The notes beneath the pieces were generated by a model. That model had not been told where the DNA came from. It saw only the letters and a program-made list of their open reading frames with translations, and did not search any database. This document shows positions 1 to 6,539 of a stretch of DNA of 7,030 nt, piece by piece (the first letter of the stretch is position 1; the number at the start of each line of letters is the position of its first letter). The DNA comes from Candidatus Aegiribacteria sp. GTDB lineage: Bacteria > Fermentibacterota > Fermentibacteria > Fermentibacterales > Fermentibacteraceae. The DNA lies in assembly GCA_021107345.1 (NCBI GenBank), contig JAIOSX010000314.1, forward strand, positions 1 to 7,030, given 5' to 3'. Made by a program: the position numbers and the translations under genes.

Positions 1-982
1 CCTTCCTGAGGCTGGCATCGGCCAGTTCAAGAGCTCTCACAACAGCAAGACCTTCCTCACCTGAAGATTTTGGATTATTTCCGGTTTCTACGCAGCTCAG
101 GAATTCTTCCATTTCTGCTCCCAGGGGTTCACCCGCAGGCAGCTTTGGTGAAACGATATCTCCCGTTCTGTAGGTTAGCTGGTATTCACCGAAGCTTTCA
201 GGTTCAATTACATCAACGCCTTTGTCGTAAATCTTTATCTTCTCAATGGGTTCGGTATCATCGTAAACAAGCATTTTCCTGCTTCCGACAATTACCGTTC
301 TCCTGAGTTTTGACGGTGCGAGCCAGGCGACCTGTACGTTACCGATGGCTCCGCTCGGGAAAGCAAGGTTGATGAAAGCCACATCCGGGATTCCGTCAAG
401 AACGTATGCATGACCGAAAGCGCTCACCCTGGAAGGTTCCTCCCCGAGCCAGTAGAACAGCATGGAGAAATCATGAGGGGCGAGATCCCAGATAACTGAA
501 ACATCTTTCTGGTGAAGCCCCAGGTTCACCCGGCTCGATGTGATGAAGTGAATGTCGCCCAGTTCGCCGCTGTCGATAATTTCCTTTGTCTTGATAACTG
601 GAGGTGAAAACATGAATGTATGTCCCACCATTGTTATCAGACCCTTACTCCTGCCGAGGGCGACAAGTTCCTCCGCCTCTGCGGTACTGGCGGCGAAGGG
701 CTTTTCAACGAATACATGTTTTCCTGCGAGCAGAGCCTCTTTCGCGAGCGGATAATGTGAAGAGACATCCGTAGCGATTACGACGGCATCAAGACTGCTG
801 TCATTGAACAGGTCACGGTAGTCAGGCGTATAACTTACATCAGGGTATCTTAATTTCATTTTCTCAAGACGGGCAGGATCCGAATCGCACATTACAAGTT
901 CCCCGCTGCGCTTATTGGCATGAATATTTCTCAGTAAATTAGGTCCCCAGTAGCCAAGTCCGATAACCCCTGTTTTTAACAT
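1..982 (-). CDS. Gfo/Idh/MocA-family NAD(P)-dependent sugar oxidoreductase (3' end cut by window)
   Basis: The reading frame is open from ATG at 982 to the window edge, giving 327 complete codons. Family members are usually 330-350 residues, so only a short C-terminal tail is missing. The N-terminal Rossmann fold has the dinucleotide loop G8-L-G10-Y-W-G13, followed by an acidic D33 at the end of the second strand, suggesting NAD(H) preference. The family signature E93-K94-P95 is present, as is the catalytic-region motif DLAPHD (166-171) with the probable catalytic H170. The C-terminal half is the alpha/beta substrate domain. Enzymes with the GYWGPN form of the loop often oxidise or reduce nucleotide sugars in O-antigen and surface-glycan pathways. 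The substrate cannot be read from this sequence. The start is supported by GGAAGG at 994-989, six bases upstream. The gene is divergent from clpB and looks intact, with G+C like clpB. Confidence 0.93.
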   Translation of the reverse strand, partial: MLKTGVIGLGYWGPNLLRNIHANKRSGELVMCDSDPARLEKMKLRYPDVSYTPDYRDLFNDSSLDAVVIATDVSSHYPLAKEALLAGKHVFVEKPFAASTAEAEELVALGRSKGLITMVGHTFMFSPPVIKTKEIIDSGELGDIHFITSSRVNLGLHQKDVSVIWDLAPHDFSMLFYWLGEEPSRVSAFGHAYVLDGIPDVAFINLAFPSGAIGNVQVAWLAPSKLRRTVIVGSRKMLVYDDTEPIEKIKIYDKGVDVIEPESFGEYQLTYRTGDIVSPKLPAGEPLGAEMEEFLSCVETGNNPKSSGEEGLAVVRALELADASLRK

Positions 983-988
983 GTATAT

Positions 989-994
989 CCTTCC
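989..994 (-). promoter_or_regulatory. Ribosome binding site of the oxidoreductase gene
   Basis: On the minus strand GGAAGG lies six bases before the ATG at 982. This fixes the start codon of the oxidoreductase gene. Confidence 0.7.
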
Positions 995-1046
995 GTTTTT
1001 GTGAACGATTCGGTTCTCCAGTTAGGTGAAACTACAACCTGATGTT

Positions 1047-1079
1047 AAAACAGAAAAGGGGCCCCCACTACACGGCCCC
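1047..1079 (-). terminator. Terminator-like GC hairpin plus T-rich tract, reading leftwards
   Basis: Read on the minus strand, GGGGCC (1079-1074) and GGCCCC (1063-1058) form a 6-bp all-GC stem around a 10-base loop. It is followed at once by the T-rich tract TTTTCTGTTTT (1057-1047). This is the shape of an intrinsic terminator. It lies about 65 bases upstream of the oxidoreductase start, with no minus-strand gene directly before it. It may therefore be a leader attenuator, or a stop for antisense transcripts coming out of clpB. The stem is short, and the left arm also lies inside the palindrome GGGGCCCC, so another structure is possible. Confidence 0.45.
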
Positions 1080-1083
1080 AATA

Positions 1084-1101
1084 AACCTGATCCCAAAGGT
1101 T
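1084..1101. repeat. Short inverted repeat AACCT-N8-AGGTT upstream of the clpB promoter
   Basis: AACCT at 1084-1088 and AGGTT at 1097-1101 are perfect inverted arms separated by eight bases. They end three bases before the candidate sigma-54 element. The longer word AACCTGAT at 1084-1091 also occurs at 1036-1043. This could be a regulator site, but five-base arms arise easily by chance. Confidence 0.25.
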
Positions 1102-1104
1102 GCC

Positions 1105-1120
1105 TGGCAGGATATATGCT
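1105..1120 (+). promoter_or_regulatory. Candidate sigma-54 (RpoN) -24/-12 promoter of clpB
   Basis: The sequence TGGCAGGATATATGCT matches the RpoN consensus TGGCACG-N4-TTGCW except at two positions. It keeps the diagnostic GG (1106-1107) and GC (1118-1119) with exactly ten bases between them. The predicted transcript would start near 1131, leaving a leader of about 16 bases that includes the AGGAGG site. The alternative sigma-70 reading, TTGCCT (1100-1105) with TATTGT (1123-1128) and a 17-base spacer, matches only 4/6 and 4/6 and would start transcription on the ribosome binding site. No CIRCE element is present. Confidence 0.5.
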
Positions 1121-1134
1121 TCTATTGTAGCGAC

Positions 1135-1140
1135 AGGAGG
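1135..1140 (+). promoter_or_regulatory. Ribosome binding site of clpB
   Basis: A perfect AGGAGG lies six bases before the ATG at 1147. It decides the clpB start and predicts efficient initiation. Confidence 0.85.
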
Positions 1141-1146
1141 TAATCA

Positions 1147-3729
1147 ATGAATTTTGAGAAATTTACGATAAAATCAAGGGAAACTGTCCAGGAAGCCAGC
1201 CGAATAGCGATTGAAGCCGGTAATCCGGAGATAGCTCCCGTTCATCTCGCAGCCGTGCTTCTTGATGACCAGGATAGTGTAATAGCTGGAGTTCTGGATA
1301 ACCTTGAACTAAACCGGCAGGCGATAAGAGACGAGATAACAGGAGTGCTGAGTTCACTGCCCAGAACACACGGTGGTTCCGAACCAAGAATGTCAGCTGA
1401 TTTAACAAAGATACTGAGTGCAGCTGAAAAAATAGCCGCTAAAATGAAGGATGAATACGTAGCCAGGGAACATCTTTTTCTTGGGCTGCTTGGTTACGGA
1501 GGAAAGGTTGCGGATTTACTCCATTCAAAAGGAGTTACGGATAAGGCTTTCCTGAAGGCCATGGCTTCCGTAAGAGGATCTTCCAGGATCAGTTCTGAAT
1601 CAGCCGAAGACAACTACAAGACTCTGGAAAAATACACCAGGGATCTTACAGCAATGGCACGCAGGGAGAAGCTGGATCCGGTCATAGGCAGGGATGATGA
1701 AATTAGAAGGGTCATGCAGGTACTGGGTCGGAGAAGAAAGAACAATCCCGTTCTTATCGGGGAGCCCGGAGTAGGTAAAACAGCAATTGTTGAGGGACTT
1801 GCAAGGCGAATAACGGAGGGTGATATCCCTGGAACACTCAGGAATAAGAGCCTACTGGCTCTGGATATGGGTGCCCTGGTAGCGGGGGCGAAATTCAGGG
1901 GAGAATTCGAGGAGAGGCTGAAGGCGGTCTTGAAGGAGATAGCCGATGCTGAGGGAAGAATCATCCTTTTCATAGATGAGATGCATACAATTGTTGGCGC
2001 TGGTGCCGCTGAAGGTGCGGTGGATGCAGCCAACATGATTAAACCCGCCCTTGCCCGGGGAGAGCTTCACTGTATCGGCGCCACGACACTGGATGAATAC
2101 AGAAAACACGTTGAGAAGGATGCCGCGCTGGAAAGACGCTTCCAGCCCGTTATGGTCACGGCTCCTTCCGTGGAGGATACGATAAGTATTCTCAGGGGGG
2201 TTCGTGACAGGTACGAGAGTTACCACGGGATTATTATTCAGGATGCTGCTCTCATTGCCGCCGCTACACTTTCAAACCGCTACATCACCGACAGATTCCT
2301 GCCCGATAAGGCGATAGATCTTGTTGACGAAGCTGCAAGCAGGCTCCGCATAGAAATAGATAGCATGCCCGAATCGATTGACGAGATCAGGCGCAGGATA
2401 ATGAGGCTGGAGATCGAACGGGAAGGACTGCGCAGAGAAGATGAGGCTGATTGTCAGGCTGAGCTTGAAGCAATCGACAAGGAACTCGCAGAACTGGAGG
2501 AGGATAGAACAGCTCTTGAACTTCGCTGGAAAAATGAAAAGGACCTGATCGATAAGATCCGTGACATTGCCAGGAAAATTGAAGATTTCCGTGGACAGGC
2601 CAAGATATCCGAGCGTCAGGGTGATTTTGAGAAGGTAGCTGAAATAACTTATGGCACGATCCGCGAGCTGGAGGATGAATCCGCAACTCTGAAGGAAAGG
2701 CTGAGCGATCTCCAGGGGGAGGGAGCGCTTCTTTCCGAAGAAATTACTGCAGAAGATATCGCCGAGGTTGTGTCAAAATGGACCGGTATCCCTGTATCAA
2801 GACTTATGGAGAGTGAGAAGGAACGGCTTCTTTCCCTGGAAGATGAGCTTCATAAAAGAGTAATAGGCCAGGATGAGGCGGTCTCTGCTGTTTCCGAAGC
2901 TGTCAGAAGGTCGCGTGCAAGCGTTCAGGATCCCAACAGACCTCTTGGCAGTTTCATATTCATGGGACCCACAGGAGTGGGTAAGACGGAGCTTGCAAGA
3001 TCCCTTGCGGATTTTCTCTTCGATGACGAGAACGCCATGATAAGAATCGACATGAGCGAATTCATGGAGAAGCATTCCGTTTCAAGGCTTATAGGCGCTC
3101 CTCCCGGATATGTGGGATACGATGAGGGAGGGTATCTGACAGAAGCAGTCAGGAGGAGACCCTATTCCGTTATTCTGTTCGATGAGATCGAAAAGGCTCA
3201 TCAGCAGGTATTCAACGTATTCCTCCAGATACTTGATGAGGGCCGTCTGACGGACGGCCAGGGGAGAACCGTTGATTTCAGGAACTCGGTGATCATCATG
3301 ACCAGTAACCTCGGCAGTGACTGGATAGCTGAAACGGCAGGCAAGCTGACCCAGGAGGAGCTTACGGAGAGAGCTAAGAGGGAACTGAGTACACATTTCC
3401 GGCCGGAGTTCCTTAACAGAATAGACGATATCATCGTTTTCCGTCCGCTCGGAAGGGAGGAGTTAAGAGAAATCGTCGAGATTCAGCTGAAGCGACTGAA
3501 CAGGATACTGAAGGAACAGAACATAACTCTTGTCCCATCCGAATCAGCCCTGGATCTGCTGACGAAGCTTGGATACGAACCGGTATTTGGTGCCAGACCA
3601 CTGAAGAGGGTAATACAGAAGTACGTTCAGAACGAACTGGCTAACGCCATAATCGACGGCAGTATACATCAGGGACAGAGAGTGCTTCTGGATACCGAGG
3701 GCGAGGAATTCGTCATGAGACCAGAATAG
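1147..3729 (+). CDS. clpB: ATP-dependent protein disaggregase ClpB (HSP100)
   Basis: The 860-residue product matches the usual ClpB length (857 in E. coli). ClpB is a cytoplasmic hexamer that, with DnaK/DnaJ/GrpE, threads aggregated proteins through its pore to rescue them after stress. The order is: paired Clp_N repeats (about 1-145); AAA+ 1 with Walker A G205-T212 (K211), Walker B with E278 and arginine fingers R330/R331; a complete coiled-coil M domain (about 400-525) typical of ClpB and absent or reduced in ClpA and ClpC; and AAA+ 2 with Walker A G607-T614 (K613), Walker B D679-E680, sensor-1 TSNLGS (719-724), arginine finger R758 and sensor-2 GARPLKR (815-821). Pore-loop aromatics are F250 and Y655; most family members have tyrosine at the first. 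No ClpP-docking loop was noticed. All catalytic residues are intact. The gene is divergent from the oxidoreductase and is followed after one base by a membrane-protein gene. Confidence 0.98.
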   Translation: MNFEKFTIKSRETVQEASRIAIEAGNPEIAPVHLAAVLLDDQDSVIAGVLDNLELNRQAIRDEITGVLSSLPRTHGGSEPRMSADLTKILSAAEKIAAKMKDEYVAREHLFLGLLGYGGKVADLLHSKGVTDKAFLKAMASVRGSSRISSESAEDNYKTLEKYTRDLTAMARREKLDPVIGRDDEIRRVMQVLGRRRKNNPVLIGEPGVGKTAIVEGLARRITEGDIPGTLRNKSLLALDMGALVAGAKFRGEFEERLKAVLKEIADAEGRIILFIDEMHTIVGAGAAEGAVDAANMIKPALARGELHCIGATTLDEYRKHVEKDAALERRFQPVMVTAPSVEDTISILRGVRDRYESYHGIIIQDAALIAAATLSNRYITDRFLPDKAIDLVDEAASRLRIEIDSMPESIDEIRRRIMRLEIEREGLRREDEADCQAELEAIDKELAELEEDRTALELRWKNEKDLIDKIRDIARKIEDFRGQAKISERQGDFEKVAEITYGTIRELEDESATLKERLSDLQGEGALLSEEITAEDIAEVVSKWTGIPVSRLMESEKERLLSLEDELHKRVIGQDEAVSAVSEAVRRSRASVQDPNRPLGSFIFMGPTGVGKTELARSLADFLFDDENAMIRIDMSEFMEKHSVSRLIGAPPGYVGYDEGGYLTEAVRRRPYSVILFDEIEKAHQQVFNVFLQILDEGRLTDGQGRTVDFRNSVIIMTSNLGSDWIAETAGKLTQEELTERAKRELSTHFRPEFLNRIDDIIVFRPLGREELREIVEIQLKRLNRILKEQNITLVPSESALDLLTKLGYEPVFGARPLKRVIQKYVQNELANAIIDGSIHQGQRVLLDTEGEEFVMRPE

Positions 3730-3730
3730 A

Positions 3731-4531
3731 TTGTATCCAACCCTTGTCGTAATCGCTGGATATCTCGCAGCTGACATCTTTCTTGACGGGTACACAGCTG
3801 CCTTCGCGGTGTTTGCCCTTGGTCTGGGGGAATTCCTTTTTCTGCTGCTTTTCCGTGGGACAAAGCATACTTCCCTCATTCTGGAGGGCGCGGTGCTGGC
3901 ATCCGCAGGTATTGCAGGGGACATGTTCGCAGGCCTGGGATACAGTGGAGCGGGATACGTGCTTCTTGAGCTTATCCTTGCAGGAGTGCTGCTAGTATCA
4001 ACAGCAATAGGAAAACCGTGGCTGGCTTCCCAGATGAAGAGGGTCGCCGGATTCTCAACCGGCAGAGAATTCTCCGGGGAAATGTCCATACTCATGGGAC
4101 TTCTCTTTCTTCTGCACGGGATCATTCTTGCTGTTCTGATAATACTGACAGGGAAGGTTCCCGCTATTCCTGCCGTCCTCTCCTTCGCAGTTCTATATGC
4201 GCTGGCGATCTTCTATCTGAGAAAAAAGCAGCGAAAAAGGAGTAAAAGAAATACGCCCCGCCTTCTGAGCGGCGATGAAGGAAAACTGATACTCGAACTT
4301 TCGGGGGAGAACATGGGCAGCATGGTGCTGAAGCCGGGAGCGGTTACAATCGTCACTGAGGTTGAAATTGCGGAGAATCTACAGATTCACAAGTTCCTTG
4401 AAACACTTGAGGGGTACCTGAGATATCAGGGCTGCAGGGCGGTAAGGTTCCCCGAATGGGACGGTGACGAACTCACCCTGGAAATGTCAGGCTACAGTAA
4501 AACACCCACCGGCTGGAACAAGATACTCTGA
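3731..4531 (+). CDS. Six-helix membrane protein with soluble C-terminal domain, coupled to clpB
   Basis: I do not recognise a firm family for this 266-residue protein. Six hydrophobic segments fall at about 3-18, 22-41, 47-68, 75-93, 117-139 and 143-163. A basic stretch rich in K and R (164-173) follows, then a soluble domain of about 90 residues. The loop GKPW (94-97), followed by a helix rich in F and L, recalls the septation protein YciB/IspZ group of membrane proteins, but only weakly. The soluble tail (about 184-266) has a helix, then a strand (CRAVRF), then a G-Y turn and TPTGWNKIL. This resembles the last part of GNAT acetyltransferases, yet the acyl-CoA loop (Q/R-x-x-G-x-G/A) is not visible, so activity is doubtful. 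TTG at 3731 is the only possible start before a GTG near 3809, because TGA at 3716 blocks the frame upstream. No Shine-Dalgarno site is well placed, and the one-base gap after the clpB stop points to translational coupling. Confidence 0.8.
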   Translation: MYPTLVVIAGYLAADIFLDGYTAAFAVFALGLGEFLFLLLFRGTKHTSLILEGAVLASAGIAGDMFAGLGYSGAGYVLLELILAGVLLVSTAIGKPWLASQMKRVAGFSTGREFSGEMSILMGLLFLLHGIILAVLIILTGKVPAIPAVLSFAVLYALAIFYLRKKQRKRSKRNTPRLLSGDEGKLILELSGENMGSMVLKPGAVTIVTEVEIAENLQIHKFLETLEGYLRYQGCRAVRFPEWDGDELTLEMSGYSKTPTGWNKIL

Positions 4532-4554
4532 AGGTCGTCTTTATTCTCGATTTT

Positions 4555-4599
4555 AGATCTCCGTATCACATGCCCGGACTCGCGGTTTGCACGGGATCT
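4555..4599. repeat. Imperfect inverted repeat in the convergent gap
   Basis: AGATCTCCGT (4555-4564) can pair with ACGGGATCT (4591-4599) with one bulged base, across a 26-base loop. It lies between the ends of the plus-strand membrane-protein gene and the minus-strand methyltransferase gene. No T-run follows on either strand, so it does not look like a normal intrinsic terminator. The rest of the 98-base gap shows nothing else that I can support. Confidence 0.25.
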
Positions 4600-4629
4600 C
4601 TGCAATCGGCAGCATTCAGGGGGAGAATA

Positions 4630-5334
4630 TCAGGTCTTTCGCAGCACCAGAACAAGTGAAAGACCAAACAAAGGTTTAATACATTTTTCTAAAAGCGATA
4701 TCATCGGCAGAAGAAATACTATAATATTGAAATTCGTGTTCCTATATGTTTTCTCTTTTACAATTCTGCTCTTGATAAACCATCCTATACTTCCGATCAT
4801 ATTCATATAATGTATTAGAACTATATCCACTCCTAAATCATCTGTGAGTACTAACAAATCCTTTTTTGAATATCTTCTGTAGTGGCCATCAAATTCATCC
4901 AGCGAACCGTAAAGGCAACGCAGAGCAGGAACAATCAAGCATACATGACCATCCTTCTTAACTGCCTTCACCATATTAATCAGTGCTTGTTTGTCATCTT
5001 TAATATGCTCTAATGTATTTATGCATATAACAGTATCTATGCCGTTTACATCGATCTCATTAACTGTTTCATCCAGACAGATATCACCTGTATCTGCTAA
5101 TCTGAAATTCTCGGGATATTCCAATCTCCTTATTTCTTTGCGAACCGATTCGTCTGGATCAAATCCTAAATAGAGTTCCTTGTCGCTGAATAATTCTGCA
5201 AAATTTCCTAAACCGCAACCAATATCAGCTATTCTTTTGCCCGTATATTCTGATATTTGCTCCGCTTGCCACTTGAAATATGGTTTTGAGTGTTTTCCCC
5301 ATCTCTTATAGAAAGCAACTCGTAATTCTTTCAT
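4630..5334 (-). CDS. Class I SAM-dependent methyltransferase (Methyltransf_23-like)
   Basis: The 234-residue protein carries SAM-binding motif I as ADIGCGLGNF (36-45), an acidic residue after strand 2 (D59) and the post-motif segment NTLEHI (106-111). It also has the subgroup signature VPA (135-137) followed by D149-G-H-Y-R-R-Y155. That signature is usual in methyltransferases encoded next to polyprenyl-phosphate sugar synthases in glycan clusters. The C-terminus has a hydrophobic helix (about 202-215) and ends in GLSLVLVLRK, also typical, suggesting contact with the membrane or a lipid-linked substrate. The acceptor is unknown. It is last in a minus-strand block, 40 bases after the glycosyltransferase gene. 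The ATG at 5334 is the only methionine near the start. Its ribosome site is poor (AGGA at 5351-5348, 13 bases away), so expression may depend on the upstream gene. The gene is distinctly AT-rich compared with clpB. Confidence 0.9.
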   Translation of the reverse strand: MKELRVAFYKRWGKHSKPYFKWQAEQISEYTGKRIADIGCGLGNFAELFSDKELYLGFDPDESVRKEIRRLEYPENFRLADTGDICLDETVNEIDVNGIDTVICINTLEHIKDDKQALINMVKAVKKDGHVCLIVPALRCLYGSLDEFDGHYRRYSKKDLLVLTDDLGVDIVLIHYMNMIGSIGWFIKSRIVKEKTYRNTNFNIIVFLLPMISLLEKCIKPLFGLSLVLVLRKT

Positions 5335-5374
5335 TAATGTATTCTTATCCTATATAACAATGTAATGCATAGCA

Positions 5375-6523
5375 CTAAATAACCTTTAGAATATTTATAC
5401 TAAGTAAAAATGATGTATAAAATATTTGCGTACCAAAAACAATCAACGCGGTCGCTATAACACTCAAGTCATTTCTAACCGCATTACCGATAATCGGGCC
5501 AACTCCCCAGTAATTAGAAGCAATCAGATAAATAAATACTAAGCCGCCTGTGCATAACAGAAGCAGGCTTGCAAGCAGACCTTTTTCAAGTTTGAATTTT
5601 TCTAGAAGATTACTTACTTTTTTATTAATATTATTGTAGTGTTTTGTATAACTGAGACTATGAGCAATAACTCCGAAAGACACTATCTGGCTTCCCATTA
5701 ACAGTGGCAGCAGAAGCAGGGAGAAGTATTTTGGCTTTATTATGTTGCCTAATAATTGTGGTGCTGTACAATCCCTTACGAAAAGAGTGATCATTCCCAG
5801 AATTCCGATGGACATCAAGGTCAGTCCTGGAACAAGATAGGTCCAATAAGGAGCAAACAATAACATGAATCTGAGATATCTCCATCCATCTTTCCAGGTG
5901 TTCAGGTGTGGTGGATGACCCCTTTTGTCTCTGTAAAGATTGCAGGGAATTTCACATATTTTAAGACCTACAGCGGAAGACTTTATCACCATTTCTGTTG
6001 CGAATTCCATACCGGAGGTTTTTAATTTCATTTTCTCAAACGCGCTCTTTGTGAATCCCCTCATGCCACAGTTTGTGTCGCCAATCCCAACCTTGAAGAA
6101 TAGATTCATAATTCCGGTTAGTATGGGAGTGCCTATGTAATGATGCAATAATGGCATGGCCCCCTTTTCTATTTTACCCTTGAATCTGTTTCCCATCACT
6201 AACTCATATCCCTCATTCAATTTTTCAATAAATGGGCCTATTTCTTCAAAATTGTACGAATCATCAGCATCTCCCACTATAATGAACTCTCCCAGAGCGT
6301 GTGGTATACTATGCCTGTATGCAGCACCATAGCCCTTCTCTTTCGTCTTAATAACCCTTGCGCCCGCCCTGAGTGCTACTTCCTCTGTTTTATCAGTGGA
6401 TCCATTATCAGCGACTATTACTTCTCCCTCTACATTAAGATTGCGCATAGTCTCTATGGCTTTTTTGACGCATATACCAACGGTTTTTTCTTCGTTCAAT
6501 GCCGGTATCACGATTGTAATCAT
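5375..6523 (-). CDS. GT2 glycosyltransferase, polyprenyl-phosphate sugar synthase (DPM/DPG-like), membrane anchored
   Basis: This complete 382-residue protein is of the dolichyl-phosphate mannose/glucose synthase type. Such enzymes move a sugar from a nucleotide donor to a polyprenyl phosphate at the inner face of the membrane. The GT-A domain shows VIPALNEE (5-12), the donor-binding DNGSTDKT (39-46), the metal-binding DxD region GDADDSY (84-90), the acceptor-side DTNCGMRGF (149-157) and the segment RDKRGHPPHLNTWKDGWRYL (198-217), a strong subgroup hallmark. Four membrane segments follow at about 228-250, 266-290, 315-337 and 354-376. Bacterial relatives commonly have this architecture. The sugar and its later use are not readable; lipid-linked donors usually feed glycan or protein decoration. 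It lies 16 bases after the radical SAM gene, so they are probably co-transcribed. The start at 6523 has GAGGAG seven bases upstream. Confidence 0.93.
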   Translation of the reverse strand: MITIVIPALNEEKTVGICVKKAIETMRNLNVEGEVIVADNGSTDKTEEVALRAGARVIKTKEKGYGAAYRHSIPHALGEFIIVGDADDSYNFEEIGPFIEKLNEGYELVMGNRFKGKIEKGAMPLLHHYIGTPILTGIMNLFFKVGIGDTNCGMRGFTKSAFEKMKLKTSGMEFATEMVIKSSAVGLKICEIPCNLYRDKRGHPPHLNTWKDGWRYLRFMLLFAPYWTYLVPGLTLMSIGILGMITLFVRDCTAPQLLGNIIKPKYFSLLLLPLLMGSQIVSFGVIAHSLSYTKHYNNINKKVSNLLEKFKLEKGLLASLLLLCTGGLVFIYLIASNYWGVGPIIGNAVRNDLSVIATALIVFGTQIFYTSFLLSINILKVI

Positions 6524-6530
6524 GTGTCAG

Positions 6531-6536
6531 CTCCTC
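6531..6536 (-). promoter_or_regulatory. Ribosome binding site of the GT2 gene
   Basis: GAGGAG on the minus strand lies seven bases before the ATG at 6523. It sits immediately after the stop codon of the radical SAM gene, supporting an operon with separate initiation. Confidence 0.75.
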
Positions 6537-6539
6537 TAT

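Noticed and set aside
70..755. Plus-strand open frames of 78 and 67 residues in the first kilobase
   Set aside because: They are antisense to the oxidoreductase gene, whose frame is open throughout with all family motifs. The short frames have no features of their own.
1100..1128. Sigma-70-like promoter TTGCCT-N17-TATTGT before clpB
   Set aside because: The matches are only 4/6 in each box, and the transcript would start on the ribosome binding site. The sigma-54 reading fits better, but this alternative is not excluded.
983..1146. CIRCE-type HrcA operator before clpB
   Set aside because: The inverted repeat TTAGCACTC-N9-GAGTGCTAA or a close variant is not present anywhere in the intergenic region.
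1614..2226. Minus-strand open frames of 140 and 124 residues inside clpB
   Set aside because: They lie wholly within the conserved AAA+ 1 coding region and have no recognisable domain or ribosome site. They arise from clpB codon usage.
3544..4125. 193-residue minus-strand open frame across the clpB end and the membrane-protein gene
   Set aside because: It overlaps two well-supported plus-strand genes, has low-complexity serine, proline and arginine-rich composition, and shows no family motif. It is a shadow frame.
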